Shown: positions 7,800 through 14,159 of the stretch, piece after piece
Layout: every line of letters begins with the position of its first letter
Position numbering within the stretch: position 1 is the first letter of the stretch
Origin: an uncultured Eubacteriales bacterium
Lineage (GTDB): Bacteria > Bacillota > Clostridia > Oscillospirales > Butyricicoccaceae
NCBI GenBank assembly: GCA_905199135.1
Contig: CAJKFC010000020.1
Span: 1 to 22,754, forward strand
DNA length: 22,754 nt
Reading direction: 5' to 3'
Notes under the pieces: model-generated
Databases searched by the model: none
What the model saw: only the letters and a program-made list of their open reading frames with translations
What the model was told of the DNA's origin: nothing
Position numbers and translations under genes: made by a program

Positions 7800-7803
7800 C
7801 GCT

Positions 7804-8016
7804 ATGCTTTACGGCAAAAAAATAGAGCCCAAATGCGCCTACTGTATCCACGCCGAAAAAATCGACGACACATATTTTTTGTGCCGCAGGCACGGCCCCG
7901 TCGAGTGGAATTACAAATGCCGCAGATTTAAATATGACCCTCTCATGAGGGATATTCCCCGAAGACACAGGAGAAAAAGGGTGTTTACAAAAGAGGATTT
8001 CGATCTCAATCTGTAA
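7804..8016 (+). CDS. Small Cys4 protein, probable zinc-binding, function unknown
   Basis: A 70-residue protein starting MLYGKKIEPKCAYCIHAEKI. Four cysteines (C11, C14, C27, C39) in a CxxC-x12-C-x11-C spacing suggest a single structural zinc site; the C-terminal half is very basic (RRHRRKR) and ends in an acidic stretch. I recognise the pattern as a conserved clostridial hypothetical (YGKKI.P.C.YC ... C..F.YDPL.R) but know no function. AAAGGAAAAGAGGTGACGCT just before the ATG gives a good ribosome binding site, which lies in the end of ylbJ. The four-base gap makes cotranscription with ylbJ, and possibly sporulation expression, likely. Confidence 0.82.
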   Translation: MLYGKKIEPKCAYCIHAEKIDDTYFLCRRHGPVEWNYKCRRFKYDPLMRDIPRRHRRKRVFTKEDFDLNL

Positions 8017-8024
8017 TTAAAAAA

Positions 8025-8043
8025 GGTATCGCACAGCGATACC
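8025..8043. terminator. Bidirectional intrinsic terminator
   Basis: GGTATCGC-ACA-GCGATACC forms an 8-bp perfect stem with a three-base loop. A-run upstream and T-run downstream make it usable from both strands. It ends the ylbJ operon on the plus strand and the DUF1540 gene on the minus strand. Confidence 0.9.
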
Positions 8044-8062
8044 TTTTTTCTGTTTTTGCGCC

Positions 8063-8371
8063 TTATACTCGGCAATAGGTGCCGCACTCGGCGTTTTTAC
8101 CGCAGGGGCAGAGCTTGATGCTGATTTCCTTTGCCTCGCATTTTCCTGTGCAGTTGTGCATACACTCATATGCGCCGCAGCTCATGATTTCTGTGGCTGG
8201 CGTTGCCATGCCGCTCTGAGCCATGTTATAAGGGCTGCCGCTCTTTTCCATGTAGGAGGCGCACTTTGTGTTCATCTCACCTGTCTCTTTGTCGACGGTT
8301 ATCGAGTTAAGTCTGCAAAAGCCGCTGTCGTAATGGGCGCAGCAATCTGCGTTGCATGTCAGTTGTTTCAT
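8063..8371 (-). CDS. Cysteine-rich DUF1540 protein
   Basis: A 102-residue protein with 13 cysteines. Two DUF1540-like modules are visible: the first at about 5-40 (CNADCCAHYDSGFCRLNSI ... CASY), the second at about 65-100 (CGAYECMHNCTGKCEAKEI ... C.CG). The modules are presumed metal-binding, but the family's function is unknown. I chose the ATG at 8371 because AAAGGAGAAAAAGT precedes it; the reading frame continues upstream without a ribosome binding site and across the divergent promoter. It is a single-gene unit: divergent from the sdpR-like gene and convergent with the ylbJ operon across a shared terminator. Confidence 0.88.
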   Translation of the reverse strand: MKQLTCNADCCAHYDSGFCRLNSITVDKETGEMNTKCASYMEKSGSPYNMAQSGMATPATEIMSCGAYECMHNCTGKCEAKEISIKLCPCGKNAECGTYCRV

Positions 8372-8433
8372 ACTTTTTCTCCTTTTCTGAGTTTTCAAAG
8401 ATATTTTGCCCTCAAAAATGATTAAAAATACCA

Positions 8434-8493
8434 TTGACAAAATTTTATTTTTGTGATAGAGTGTATTTAGATATTTAGACAAATATCTAAATA
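8434..8493 (+). promoter_or_regulatory. sdpRI promoter with palindromic operator
   Basis: TTGACA (8434-8439), 17-base spacer, TAGAGT (8457-8462) forms a sigma-A type promoter. Immediately downstream lies a perfect inverted repeat: TATTTAGATATTT (8464-8476), AGAC spacer, AAATATCTAAATA (8481-8493). It covers the expected start site and ends at the AAAGGAGG ribosome binding site. ArsR-family repressors bind such AT-rich palindromes, so autorepression by the adjacent regulator is the simplest reading. Confidence 0.8.
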
Positions 8494-8507
8494 AAGGAGG
8501 AATAAAT

Positions 8508-8789
8508 ATGGGTAAAGCCTGGTCTGCACTTTCCGACGGCACAAGAAGGCGAATACTTTCGCTTTTGCACTCAAAGGACATGACGGCAGGCGAAATAGCC
8601 GAACATTTCGACATCTCAAAGCCATCTATAAGCCACCATCTCAATGTATTAAAGGAGGCCGAGCTGGTATCCTGTGAGAAAAAGGGGCAGAATGTCATCT
8701 ATTCCATAAACACTACCGTCCTTCAGGACATAATGGGCTTTTTCATGGGCCTTTTAAAGGAGGAAAACGACGATGAAAAAAAGTTATAG
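8508..8789 (+). CDS. sdpR: ArsR/SdpR-family autorepressor
   Basis: A 93-residue winged-helix regulator of the ArsR family. The sequence reads WSALSDGTRRRILSLLHSKD, then AGEIAEHFDISKPSISHHLNVLKEAELV (recognition helix SKPSISHHLNVL, about 44-55) and a beta-wing CEKKGQNVIYSI. No metal-binding cysteine motif (ELCVC type) is present, so it is of the SdpR rather than the arsenic/cadmium-sensing kind. AAAGGAGG seven bases before the ATG is strong. The next gene, sdpI-like, overlaps by 17 bases. In Bacillus subtilis, membrane SdpI bound to the SdpC toxin sequesters SdpR and induces the operon; a similar logic is inferred here from the gene pair and the operator. Confidence 0.9.
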   Translation: MGKAWSALSDGTRRRILSLLHSKDMTAGEIAEHFDISKPSISHHLNVLKEAELVSCEKKGQNVIYSINTTVLQDIMGFFMGLLKEENDDEKKL

Positions 8790-9453
8790 CATACTTATCG
8801 GAGTGATGGTCATAAATCTCATTGTCATGACAGTCCTGTTTTTGAGACTGCCCGACACAGTGCCCACCAACATGGGTTTTGACAACACTGTGCAGGCCAT
8901 GGGCTCAAAATACACCTTTCTGATGCTTCCCGTCATAGCTCTTGCGGTGCCCCTCTTTATTCTGGGCTACCGCCGCATATCGAAAACCGGAGCCACCACG
9001 GCAAACCCCAAATATGACGCTGTGATACTCTACGCCACATCGGCTCTGCTTATCATCATGTGCTGTTTCACATACCTCATCGCCTCCAGCGGCGCACAGC
9101 TCGGAGACAAAATCAACATATCGGTAGACCTCATCTTCGGCGTGCCCTTCGGCATATTCTGCATGATATTCGGCAACTTTTCCGCCAGAATCAAGCACAA
9201 TTTCTATCTGGGCATACGCACTCCCTGGACTCTTATGGACCCCGTCATATGGTCAAAGACCCACAGATTGGGCGGCTATCTGGCCTTCGCAGGCGGCGCG
9301 GTCATGGTGATCTTCTCGATAGTGGGCTACCTTACAAGCAATTCGGTCTATACCTTCTCGGGACTTATGGCCTGCGTACTTCTCATGGCGCTGGTGCCTT
9401 CGATATACTCTTTCATTCTGTATGTCAAAATGCAGAGGTCGAAAAACAGCTGA
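8773..9453 (+). CDS. sdpI: SdpI-family membrane protein
   Basis: A 226-residue membrane protein with about six transmembrane segments (near 7-24, 48-67, 84-104, 117-134, 168-187 and 196-216). The N-terminal part matches DUF1648 (LPDTVPTNMGFDN after the first segment) and the C-terminal part the SdpI domain (FYLGIRTPWTLMDPVIWSKT followed by HRLGG). In Bacillus SdpI gives immunity to the SdpC toxin and signals to SdpR. No SdpC-like toxin gene or SdpAB is seen in this window, so the real ligand is unknown. AAAGGAGG lies in the overlapping 3' end of sdpR. A strong terminator follows. Confidence 0.88.
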   Translation: MKKSYSILIGVMVINLIVMTVLFLRLPDTVPTNMGFDNTVQAMGSKYTFLMLPVIALAVPLFILGYRRISKTGATTANPKYDAVILYATSALLIIMCCFTYLIASSGAQLGDKINISVDLIFGVPFGIFCMIFGNFSARIKHNFYLGIRTPWTLMDPVIWSKTHRLGGYLAFAGGAVMVIFSIVGYLTSNSVYTFSGLMACVLLMALVPSIYSFILYVKMQRSKNS

Positions 9454-9457
9454 GAAA

Positions 9458-9479
9458 AAGCGGAGCGAATGCTCCGCTT
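9458..9479. terminator. Bidirectional intrinsic terminator
   Basis: AAGCGGAGC-GAAT-GCTCCGCTT, a 9-bp perfect stem with a four-base loop, flanked by an A-run and a T-rich tract. It ends sdpI on the plus strand and the MFS gene on the minus strand. Confidence 0.88.
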
Positions 9480-9485
9480 TTATTT

Positions 9486-10676
9486 TTACATATCTTCGTA
9501 GACCGTCTTGGGTACAAAAAGACTTATGAAGAATATTACCGCCCCCACAAAAGACAGGGCTGCGCAGAAGAGTATCGAGGGGTATATTCCCACATTTGCT
9601 ATCATAAACCCTCCCAAAAGGTTGCCTGCCACCGCCGACACCGCGCCGACGCAGGAGTTTGATATGGTGAGGGCCGTCGTCGTTATCTTTCTCGGGGTTA
9701 TGGTAGACATATAGTAGAGCACCGTCGGTATATACACTCCGTAGGATATGCCCTGGGTCAGCTGCGCCGCCTGAAGCCAGAATACATTGGGGGCGAAATA
9801 CATGGACAGGTTTCTCACGGTGAACATGGACAGGGCGAAGAGCATTATGAGATCCACCCTTATCTTTTTTGAATACTTTACAAATCCCAGCACAAACGGT
9901 ATCTCACTCAGAGCCATGAGGAATATTCCCGTGCCCATCTGCCCCACCGTGCCGTTATTGACTTCGATAAGTATGGGGTAAAAACTGCTTATAAATCTCA
10001 TACCTGTGTTTATAAACATATATCCTATTATAAACATCATATATTTCCTGTTTTTGGAAAGCAGGGCAAAGGCTCTCGGCATGGAAATTCTCTTTTCGCC
10101 CTCTTTTGCCTTTTTGTTTTCACATGCCACCGCCGAGGTGGGGAAAATCACAAGCACCGTCACAACGAGCAGCACGGCGTGGACGATAAACATATTCTCT
10201 ATGCCTATTCTGTCAAAAACCTTTCCGAAAATCAAAGCGGCGGCGGCATAGCCGAAGCTGCCGCAGGAACGGACGACACCGTAGCTTATGCCGCCCGTCT
10301 TTTCCTGAAGTCTCACTCCCCACATGTCGATGAGGGGAAATCCGGGATATTCCAGCACCGACAGCAGCACCACCGATGAAAGCGCCATAAAGGGCACAGA
10401 CACCGTCCAGGGCAGCACAAATCCCAAAGGCACCGACAGCGCCGAAATGCCGAGCATTATGTATTTGACAGGCACATAGGTCTCGCTTACATAGCCGAAA
10501 ATCGGCTGAGTAACCATGTTTATAAGGGCGCACAGGGTCATCACCACCCCGATAAAATCCGACTGATATCCCATGTGGCTGAGATAGGACACTATAAAGC
10601 CGAAATAGAGACAGTAGGCGGCATTGTAGAACAGAAATACAAGCGGCAAAAATATTCGGTTTTTATCTTTTTTCAT
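9486..10676 (-). CDS. MFS transporter, 12-TM, MFS_1-like
   Basis: A 396-residue major facilitator superfamily permease with about 12 hydrophobic segments. The N-terminal LPLVFLFYNAAYCLYFGFIV and the short loop VTQPIFGYVSETYVP between helices 2 and 3 resemble the LacY-like/nucleoside-permease-like (MFS_1-like) group. A DIWGVRLQEKTG-like segment (DMWGVRLQEKTGGISYG) and the proline-rich second half also fit. Substrate cannot be told; a sugar or nucleoside is possible for this group. I chose the second ATG (10676, MKKDKN); the ATG five codons upstream has no ribosome binding site. It is a single-gene unit with its own promoter. Confidence 0.85.
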   Translation of the reverse strand: MKKDKNRIFLPLVFLFYNAAYCLYFGFIVSYLSHMGYQSDFIGVVMTLCALINMVTQPIFGYVSETYVPVKYIMLGISALSVPLGFVLPWTVSVPFMALSSVVLLSVLEYPGFPLIDMWGVRLQEKTGGISYGVVRSCGSFGYAAAALIFGKVFDRIGIENMFIVHAVLLVVTVLVIFPTSAVACENKKAKEGEKRISMPRAFALLSKNRKYMMFIIGYMFINTGMRFISSFYPILIEVNNGTVGQMGTGIFLMALSEIPFVLGFVKYSKKIRVDLIMLFALSMFTVRNLSMYFAPNVFWLQAAQLTQGISYGVYIPTVLYYMSTITPRKITTTALTISNSCVGAVSAVAGNLLGGFMIANVGIYPSILFCAALSFVGAVIFFISLFVPKTVYEDM

Positions 10677-10709
10677 GGTGAAACCCCACATATTTTACAT
10701 TTTTGTAAC

Positions 10710-10738
10710 AGTTTATCACATTTTATGTCACCTGTCAA
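10710..10738 (-). promoter_or_regulatory. Promoter of the MFS transporter gene
   Basis: On the minus strand TTGACA (10738-10733), a 17-base spacer and TAAACT (10715-10710). A short inverted repeat TTACA-N4-TGTAA (10695-10708) lies just downstream near the expected start site and could be an operator. Confidence 0.65.
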
Positions 10739-10811
10739 TGAGCAGCGCCGTGTTAATTTCGTGTTAAATAAAAATTTATATCAAAAAACTCTTTATTCTT
10801 TTAAAGTTAAA

Positions 10812-10820
10812 TGATATAAT
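10812..10820 (+). promoter_or_regulatory. Extended -10 promoter of pyruvate kinase gene
   Basis: TGATATAAT (TG at 10812-10813, TATAAT at 10815-10820) is a perfect extended -10 element. The -35 position (about 10792-10797, TTTATT) is poor, as is usual for extended -10 promoters. The upstream 60 bases are AT-rich with A/T tracts that could act as an UP-like element. The leader to the ATG is about 45 bases. Confidence 0.7.
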
Positions 10821-10873
10821 ATATGTGTAAACGAAGGTAAAAAAATTAACTCAACCCGCAGGAGGTAAGAGAA

Positions 10874-12304
10874 ATGCAAATGAGAAAAACAAAGATTATC
10901 TGCACCTTAGGCCCCGCCACAGACGACAAGAATGTCCTCAAGGCCCTTATGGAAAACGGCATGAATGTGGCAAGGCTCAATTTCAGCCACGGCACACAGG
11001 AGGAGCAGCTTAAAAGAATAGACGCCGTAAAGGAGTGCCGCGAGGTTCTCTCCCTTCCCGTCGCCATACTTCTGGACACGAGAGGCCCCGAGATAAGGCT
11101 CAAGACCTTTAAGGACAACAAGATTTCCCTCAAAGAGGGCGATACATTTACACTGACTACCCGCGATGTGGAAGGCACAGAAAAAGAGTGCGCCGTGTCC
11201 TATGACAAGCTTCCCCAGAATGTGGCCGTCGGCACAAGAATTCTCATAGACGACGGTCTCGTCGAGCTGAGAGCCGACGAAGTCACCGATACCGATATAA
11301 TCTGCACCGTCATGAACGGCGGCGAGCTTTCCAACAGAAAGTCCATCAACATTCCTGGCGTCCGCATCAACATGGAATACATCAACGAAAAGGACAAGGC
11401 AGACATTATCTTCGGCATCAAGAACGGCATAGATTTTGTTGCCGCATCCTTTGTCAGAACAAAAGAGGACGCTCTGGAGATAAGAAAGCTCCTCGATGAA
11501 AACGGCGGCAAGGACATAGAGATAATCGCCAAGATAGAAAATCACGAGGGCGTTCAGAACGCCGAGGCAATTCTCAAGGTCTGCGACGGCATCATGGTTG
11601 CAAGAGGAGACTTGGGCGTCGAGGTTCCCTTTGAGGAGCTTCCGAGAATCCAGAAAGACCTCACAACTCTTTGCCTTAAGATGGGCAAAAAGTGCATAAC
11701 GGCAACGCAGATGCTTGACTCCATGATCAAAAATCCCCGTCCCACAAGGGCAGAGGTCTCCGATGTGGCAAACGCCGTATATGACGGCACATCGGCTGTA
11801 ATGCTTTCGGGGGAGACGAGCGTCGGTCTCTACCCTGTTCAGACCATCAAGACCATGGTCAGAATAGTGAGAAATGTCGAGAAGAACCTCAACTACCGCG
11901 ACCAGAGCTTCGGCAAGAACTATGACGCCAAGGACATCACATCGGCTATATCCCACGGCACTGTAAGCTCGGCTCACGATTTGGGCGCCAGCGCCATAAT
12001 CGCCATAACAACCTCGGGCTACACAGCCAAGATGGTTTCGGCATACCGCCCCGCACCCATGATCATTGGCGGCACCAGCAACAGAAGAGTATATCACAAG
12101 CTGGCTCTCTCCTGGGGCGTTGTTCCCATGATGATGGCCATGAAAACCGAGAGTGAGGCTCTTTGGGGCGCAGTTCTTCTCAAGGCCGAGCAGATGGGCT
12201 ACATCAGAAAGGACGACATTGTCGTTCTGACAGCAGGTCTCCCCATCGGCATCCCCGGCACGACAAACACCCTGAGAATAGTCAAGGTTGGCGCAGACGA
12301 ATAA
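10874..12304 (+). CDS. pyk: Pyruvate kinase (short form)
   Basis: Catalyses phosphoenolpyruvate plus ADP to pyruvate plus ATP, the last step of glycolysis. The protein is 476 residues, the core A/B/C-domain length; it lacks the extra C-terminal PEP-utiliser-like domain found in Bacillus pyruvate kinases. Seen: KIICTLGPAT (7-16), LNFSHG (35-40), LDTRGPEIRL (67-76), catalytic Lys220 in IIAKIENHEG, the metal ligands Glu222 and Asp246 in MVARGDLGVE, and the activation segment NPRPTRAEVSDVANAVYDGT (287-306). GGAGG at 10861-10865 sets the first ATG; a second ATG two codons later is possible. Monocistronic, between its own promoter and tandem terminators. Confidence 0.97.
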   Translation: MQMRKTKIICTLGPATDDKNVLKALMENGMNVARLNFSHGTQEEQLKRIDAVKECREVLSLPVAILLDTRGPEIRLKTFKDNKISLKEGDTFTLTTRDVEGTEKECAVSYDKLPQNVAVGTRILIDDGLVELRADEVTDTDIICTVMNGGELSNRKSINIPGVRINMEYINEKDKADIIFGIKNGIDFVAASFVRTKEDALEIRKLLDENGGKDIEIIAKIENHEGVQNAEAILKVCDGIMVARGDLGVEVPFEELPRIQKDLTTLCLKMGKKCITATQMLDSMIKNPRPTRAEVSDVANAVYDGTSAVMLSGETSVGLYPVQTIKTMVRIVRNVEKNLNYRDQSFGKNYDAKDITSAISHGTVSSAHDLGASAIIAITTSGYTAKMVSAYRPAPMIIGGTSNRRVYHKLALSWGVVPMMMAMKTESEALWGAVLLKAEQMGYIRKDDIVVLTAGLPIGIPGTTNTLRIVKVGADE

Positions 12305-12312
12305 GTCTTTTC

Positions 12313-12338
12313 AAAAGGACGGCAAAAGCCGTCCTTTT
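12313..12338 (+). terminator. Intrinsic terminator of pyk
   Basis: AAAAGGACGGC-AAAA-GCCGTCCTTTT, an 11-bp perfect stem with a T-rich tail (TTTTCCTTTT), starts eight bases after the pyk stop. Confidence 0.92.
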
Positions 12339-12345
12339 CCTTTTG

Positions 12346-12366
12346 CTCTCCGCAGGCTGCGGAGAG
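12346..12366 (+). terminator. Second tandem terminator downstream of pyk
   Basis: CTCTCCGCA-GGC-TGCGGAGAG, a 9-bp stem with a three-base loop followed by TTATTTTTTG. It backs up the first terminator and insulates the padR promoter that starts 20 bases later. Confidence 0.8.
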
Positions 12367-12385
12367 TTATTTTTTGCAAAAATAC

Positions 12386-12444
12386 TTGACAATGTCGATA
12401 TTCGAGAATATAATATAAGCAAGAATTGTCGATATTCGAGAATA
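12386..12444 (+). promoter_or_regulatory. Consensus padR promoter with two identical 17-bp operator sites
   Basis: TTGACA (12386-12391), exactly 17 bases, TATAAT (12409-12414): a perfect sigma-A consensus. GTCGATATTCGAGAATA occurs twice, at 12394-12410 (filling the promoter spacer) and 12428-12444 (ending at the GGAGG ribosome binding site), 34 bases apart. Each has a TCGA-N3-TCGA core of dyad symmetry. This is the expected layout for autorepression by the PadR protein. Confidence 0.85.
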
Positions 12445-12456
12445 GGAGGCATGACG

Positions 12457-12774
12457 ATGCCGAGACCTAAATTTCAAACGCTGACCGAGCAGATGTATTA
12501 TGTTTTGCTGTGCCTCACCGAAGAGTGCTGCGGCATGGACATAATGGACAAAATACCCGCCGTGACAGAGGGCCGCGTCAAGGTGGGCTCGGGTACGCTT
12601 TACAATCTTTTGGAGCAGTTTTCCGAAAGCGGCATGATAAAAATGACCAGAGCCGAGGGACGAAAACGCAGCTACATCATCACAGACAAGGGCAGAGAGA
12701 TACTGAAAGCCGAGTACACCCGTCTCAACACCCTTGCCGAGGACTACCGCCGCATAACAAAAGAGGAGGTCTGA
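12457..12774 (+). CDS. PadR-family transcriptional regulator
   Basis: A 105-residue PadR winged-helix regulator. It shows LTEQMYYVLLCLTEECCGMD, GRVKVGSGTLYNLLEQFSES (recognition helix near GSGTLYNLLEQF), a basic wing RAEGRKRSYIITDKGREIL, and a short C-terminal helix, as in the small PadR-s2 subgroup. I chose the ATG at 12457, seven bases after GGAGG; the ATG at 12451 is too close to it. The next gene begins one base after its stop. PadR-DUF2812 pairs recur in Firmicutes, usually as autoregulated operons controlling membrane stress or antimicrobial responses; the inducer here is unknown. Confidence 0.92.
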   Translation: MPRPKFQTLTEQMYYVLLCLTEECCGMDIMDKIPAVTEGRVKVGSGTLYNLLEQFSESGMIKMTRAEGRKRSYIITDKGREILKAEYTRLNTLAEDYRRITKEEV

Positions 12775-12775
12775 C

Positions 12776-14098
12776 ATGAAAAACAAGAAATTTGAGCTTA
12801 GCCTTTTTTCCTTTTACGACATCACAGGCATGACACGGCATCTTGAGCAGATGGCTCAAAAGGGCTGGATGATAGATAAAATTTCCAATTTCGGCTGGCA
12901 TTACCGCAAAACCGAGCCGCAAAAACTCCGTTTTACCGTGTCATATTTCCCCCACGGCTCTCCTTTTGACCCCGAACCTTCTCAGGAGCAGCTATCCTTT
13001 CAGGATTTCTGCGTGCACTCGGGCTGGAAACTGGCCGCATCTTTGGGTCAGCTCCAGATATTTTACAACGAGGATATGGACGCTGTGCCCATAGAGACCG
13101 ACCCCAACATGGAAATCGAGATGATAAAAAAGCAGGCCAAAAGGGTCTTATGGGCCGAATATATGTATCTCGCCTTTGGTATTTTCATGGGCGTCTCCTT
13201 TGTCGCTTCCGTTTTCAATAATCCCCTCGATGTGCTGTCAAACCCCGCGTCGATTTTCTCGGGGCTATGCTGGCTGATGATTTTCATCTACATGTCGGCC
13301 GACCTGATAAAGTACTATTCATGGCTTAAAAAAGCAAAAAAAGCCGCCGAAAACGGCGAATTTGCCGAGACAAAGAGCGGCAGCCGCAAGGTTATAATCG
13401 GCGTGCTGATCGTATTTATACTTGGCTTTGCCTATTTCCTGACAGCGGCAAGACAGCCCTATCTGAGGCTTATTACCCTGCTGATGCTTGCGGCAATGGT
13501 ATTTTCCCTGTTTGTCTCCATGACGGTGACAAAACTGCTCAAAAAGAAAAAGGTGGCCGCAAAGACCAACCTGAAAGCCACGGTGTTCACAAGTTTTATC
13601 GTCAGCTTTATTCTTCTCAACACAATCACATGGATAGCCGTCGGACAGTCGATGGCAGGCAGCGACAACGCACCCTACTCCGAGCCCCCCGTGAGAATCG
13701 AAACTCTTTTGGGCACAGAGCAGAACAGCGGCTATATATGCGGCTACTATTCCTCTGCCTCGATCTTCGTCACCGAGGAGAATTACAGCCAGAGGAGAGA
13801 TTTTTCGGTAAAGACCGACCTGCCTTCCCTCTACACCACCGTGTGGGACATTCACATGCCGTTTCTGTATGATTTCTGCCTGAAATCGGCCTTTGACAAT
13901 AGGGATATCGGCGAAGACGGCGAGTATATAAAAGCCGACTTTGAACATAACGGCGTAGACTTATACTGCCTGACCGACGGCTTTGAGATTCAGAATGTAT
14001 ATCTCCTTTGCAGAAAAGGCCGTATAGTCAAGCTTTCGGGCGACTTTGAAATGACAAACGACATGCTGATAACGGCGGCCGACGCCCTTTTTGAATGA
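12776..14098 (+). CDS. DUF2812 domain membrane protein
   Basis: A 440-residue protein. Residues 4-118 are a DUF2812 domain (SFYDITGMTRHLEQMAQKGW, then FGWHYRKTEP.KLRFTVSYFP). Five hydrophobic segments follow near 128-146, 157-178, 206-224, 230-252 and 268-290, with Lys-rich loops between. The last 150 residues have no membrane segment and would lie outside the cell if the N-terminus is inside. GAGGAGGTCTGAC before the ATG gives a good ribosome binding site within the padR 3' end, so the two genes are coupled. DUF2812 proteins are the usual partners of PadR regulators; the biochemical role is unknown. A strong terminator follows. Confidence 0.88.
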   Translation: MKNKKFELSLFSFYDITGMTRHLEQMAQKGWMIDKISNFGWHYRKTEPQKLRFTVSYFPHGSPFDPEPSQEQLSFQDFCVHSGWKLAASLGQLQIFYNEDMDAVPIETDPNMEIEMIKKQAKRVLWAEYMYLAFGIFMGVSFVASVFNNPLDVLSNPASIFSGLCWLMIFIYMSADLIKYYSWLKKAKKAAENGEFAETKSGSRKVIIGVLIVFILGFAYFLTAARQPYLRLITLLMLAAMVFSLFVSMTVTKLLKKKKVAAKTNLKATVFTSFIVSFILLNTITWIAVGQSMAGSDNAPYSEPPVRIETLLGTEQNSGYICGYYSSASIFVTEENYSQRRDFSVKTDLPSLYTTVWDIHMPFLYDFCLKSAFDNRDIGEDGEYIKADFEHNGVDLYCLTDGFEIQNVYLLCRKGRIVKLSGDFEMTNDMLITAADALFE

Positions 14099-14120
14099 CA
14101 AATACCTTTAAAACTGCCGA

Positions 14121-14147
14121 AAGGCGGCGGAATTGCTCCGCCGCCTT
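14121..14147 (+). terminator. Intrinsic terminator of the padR-DUF2812 operon
   Basis: AAGGCGGCGGA-ATTGC-TCCGCCGCCTT, an 11-bp perfect stem followed by TTTCTG. On the minus strand the stem is followed only by TTTCGG, so it is a poor terminator for the converging Sel1 gene. Confidence 0.87.
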
Positions 14148-14159
14148 TTTCTGCGTCTT

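Noticed and set aside
8372..8698. N-terminal extension of the DUF1540 protein upstream of 8371
   Set aside because: The extension runs antisense through the sdpR gene and its operator; the ATG at 8371 has AAAGGAGA at the right place.
10907..12097. Long minus-strand open frame (396 codons) opposite pyruvate kinase
   Set aside because: It is a codon-bias shadow of pyk: rich in Cys, His and Tyr, without ribosome binding site or promoter.
13319..13948. Minus-strand 209-codon frame opposite the DUF2812 gene
   Set aside because: No ribosome binding site, no motif, and it opposes a well-supported gene in an operon.
14121..14147. Using the hairpin as a bidirectional terminator for the Sel1 gene
   Set aside because: On the minus strand the stem is followed by TTTCGG rather than a T-run, so only the plus-strand direction is supported.
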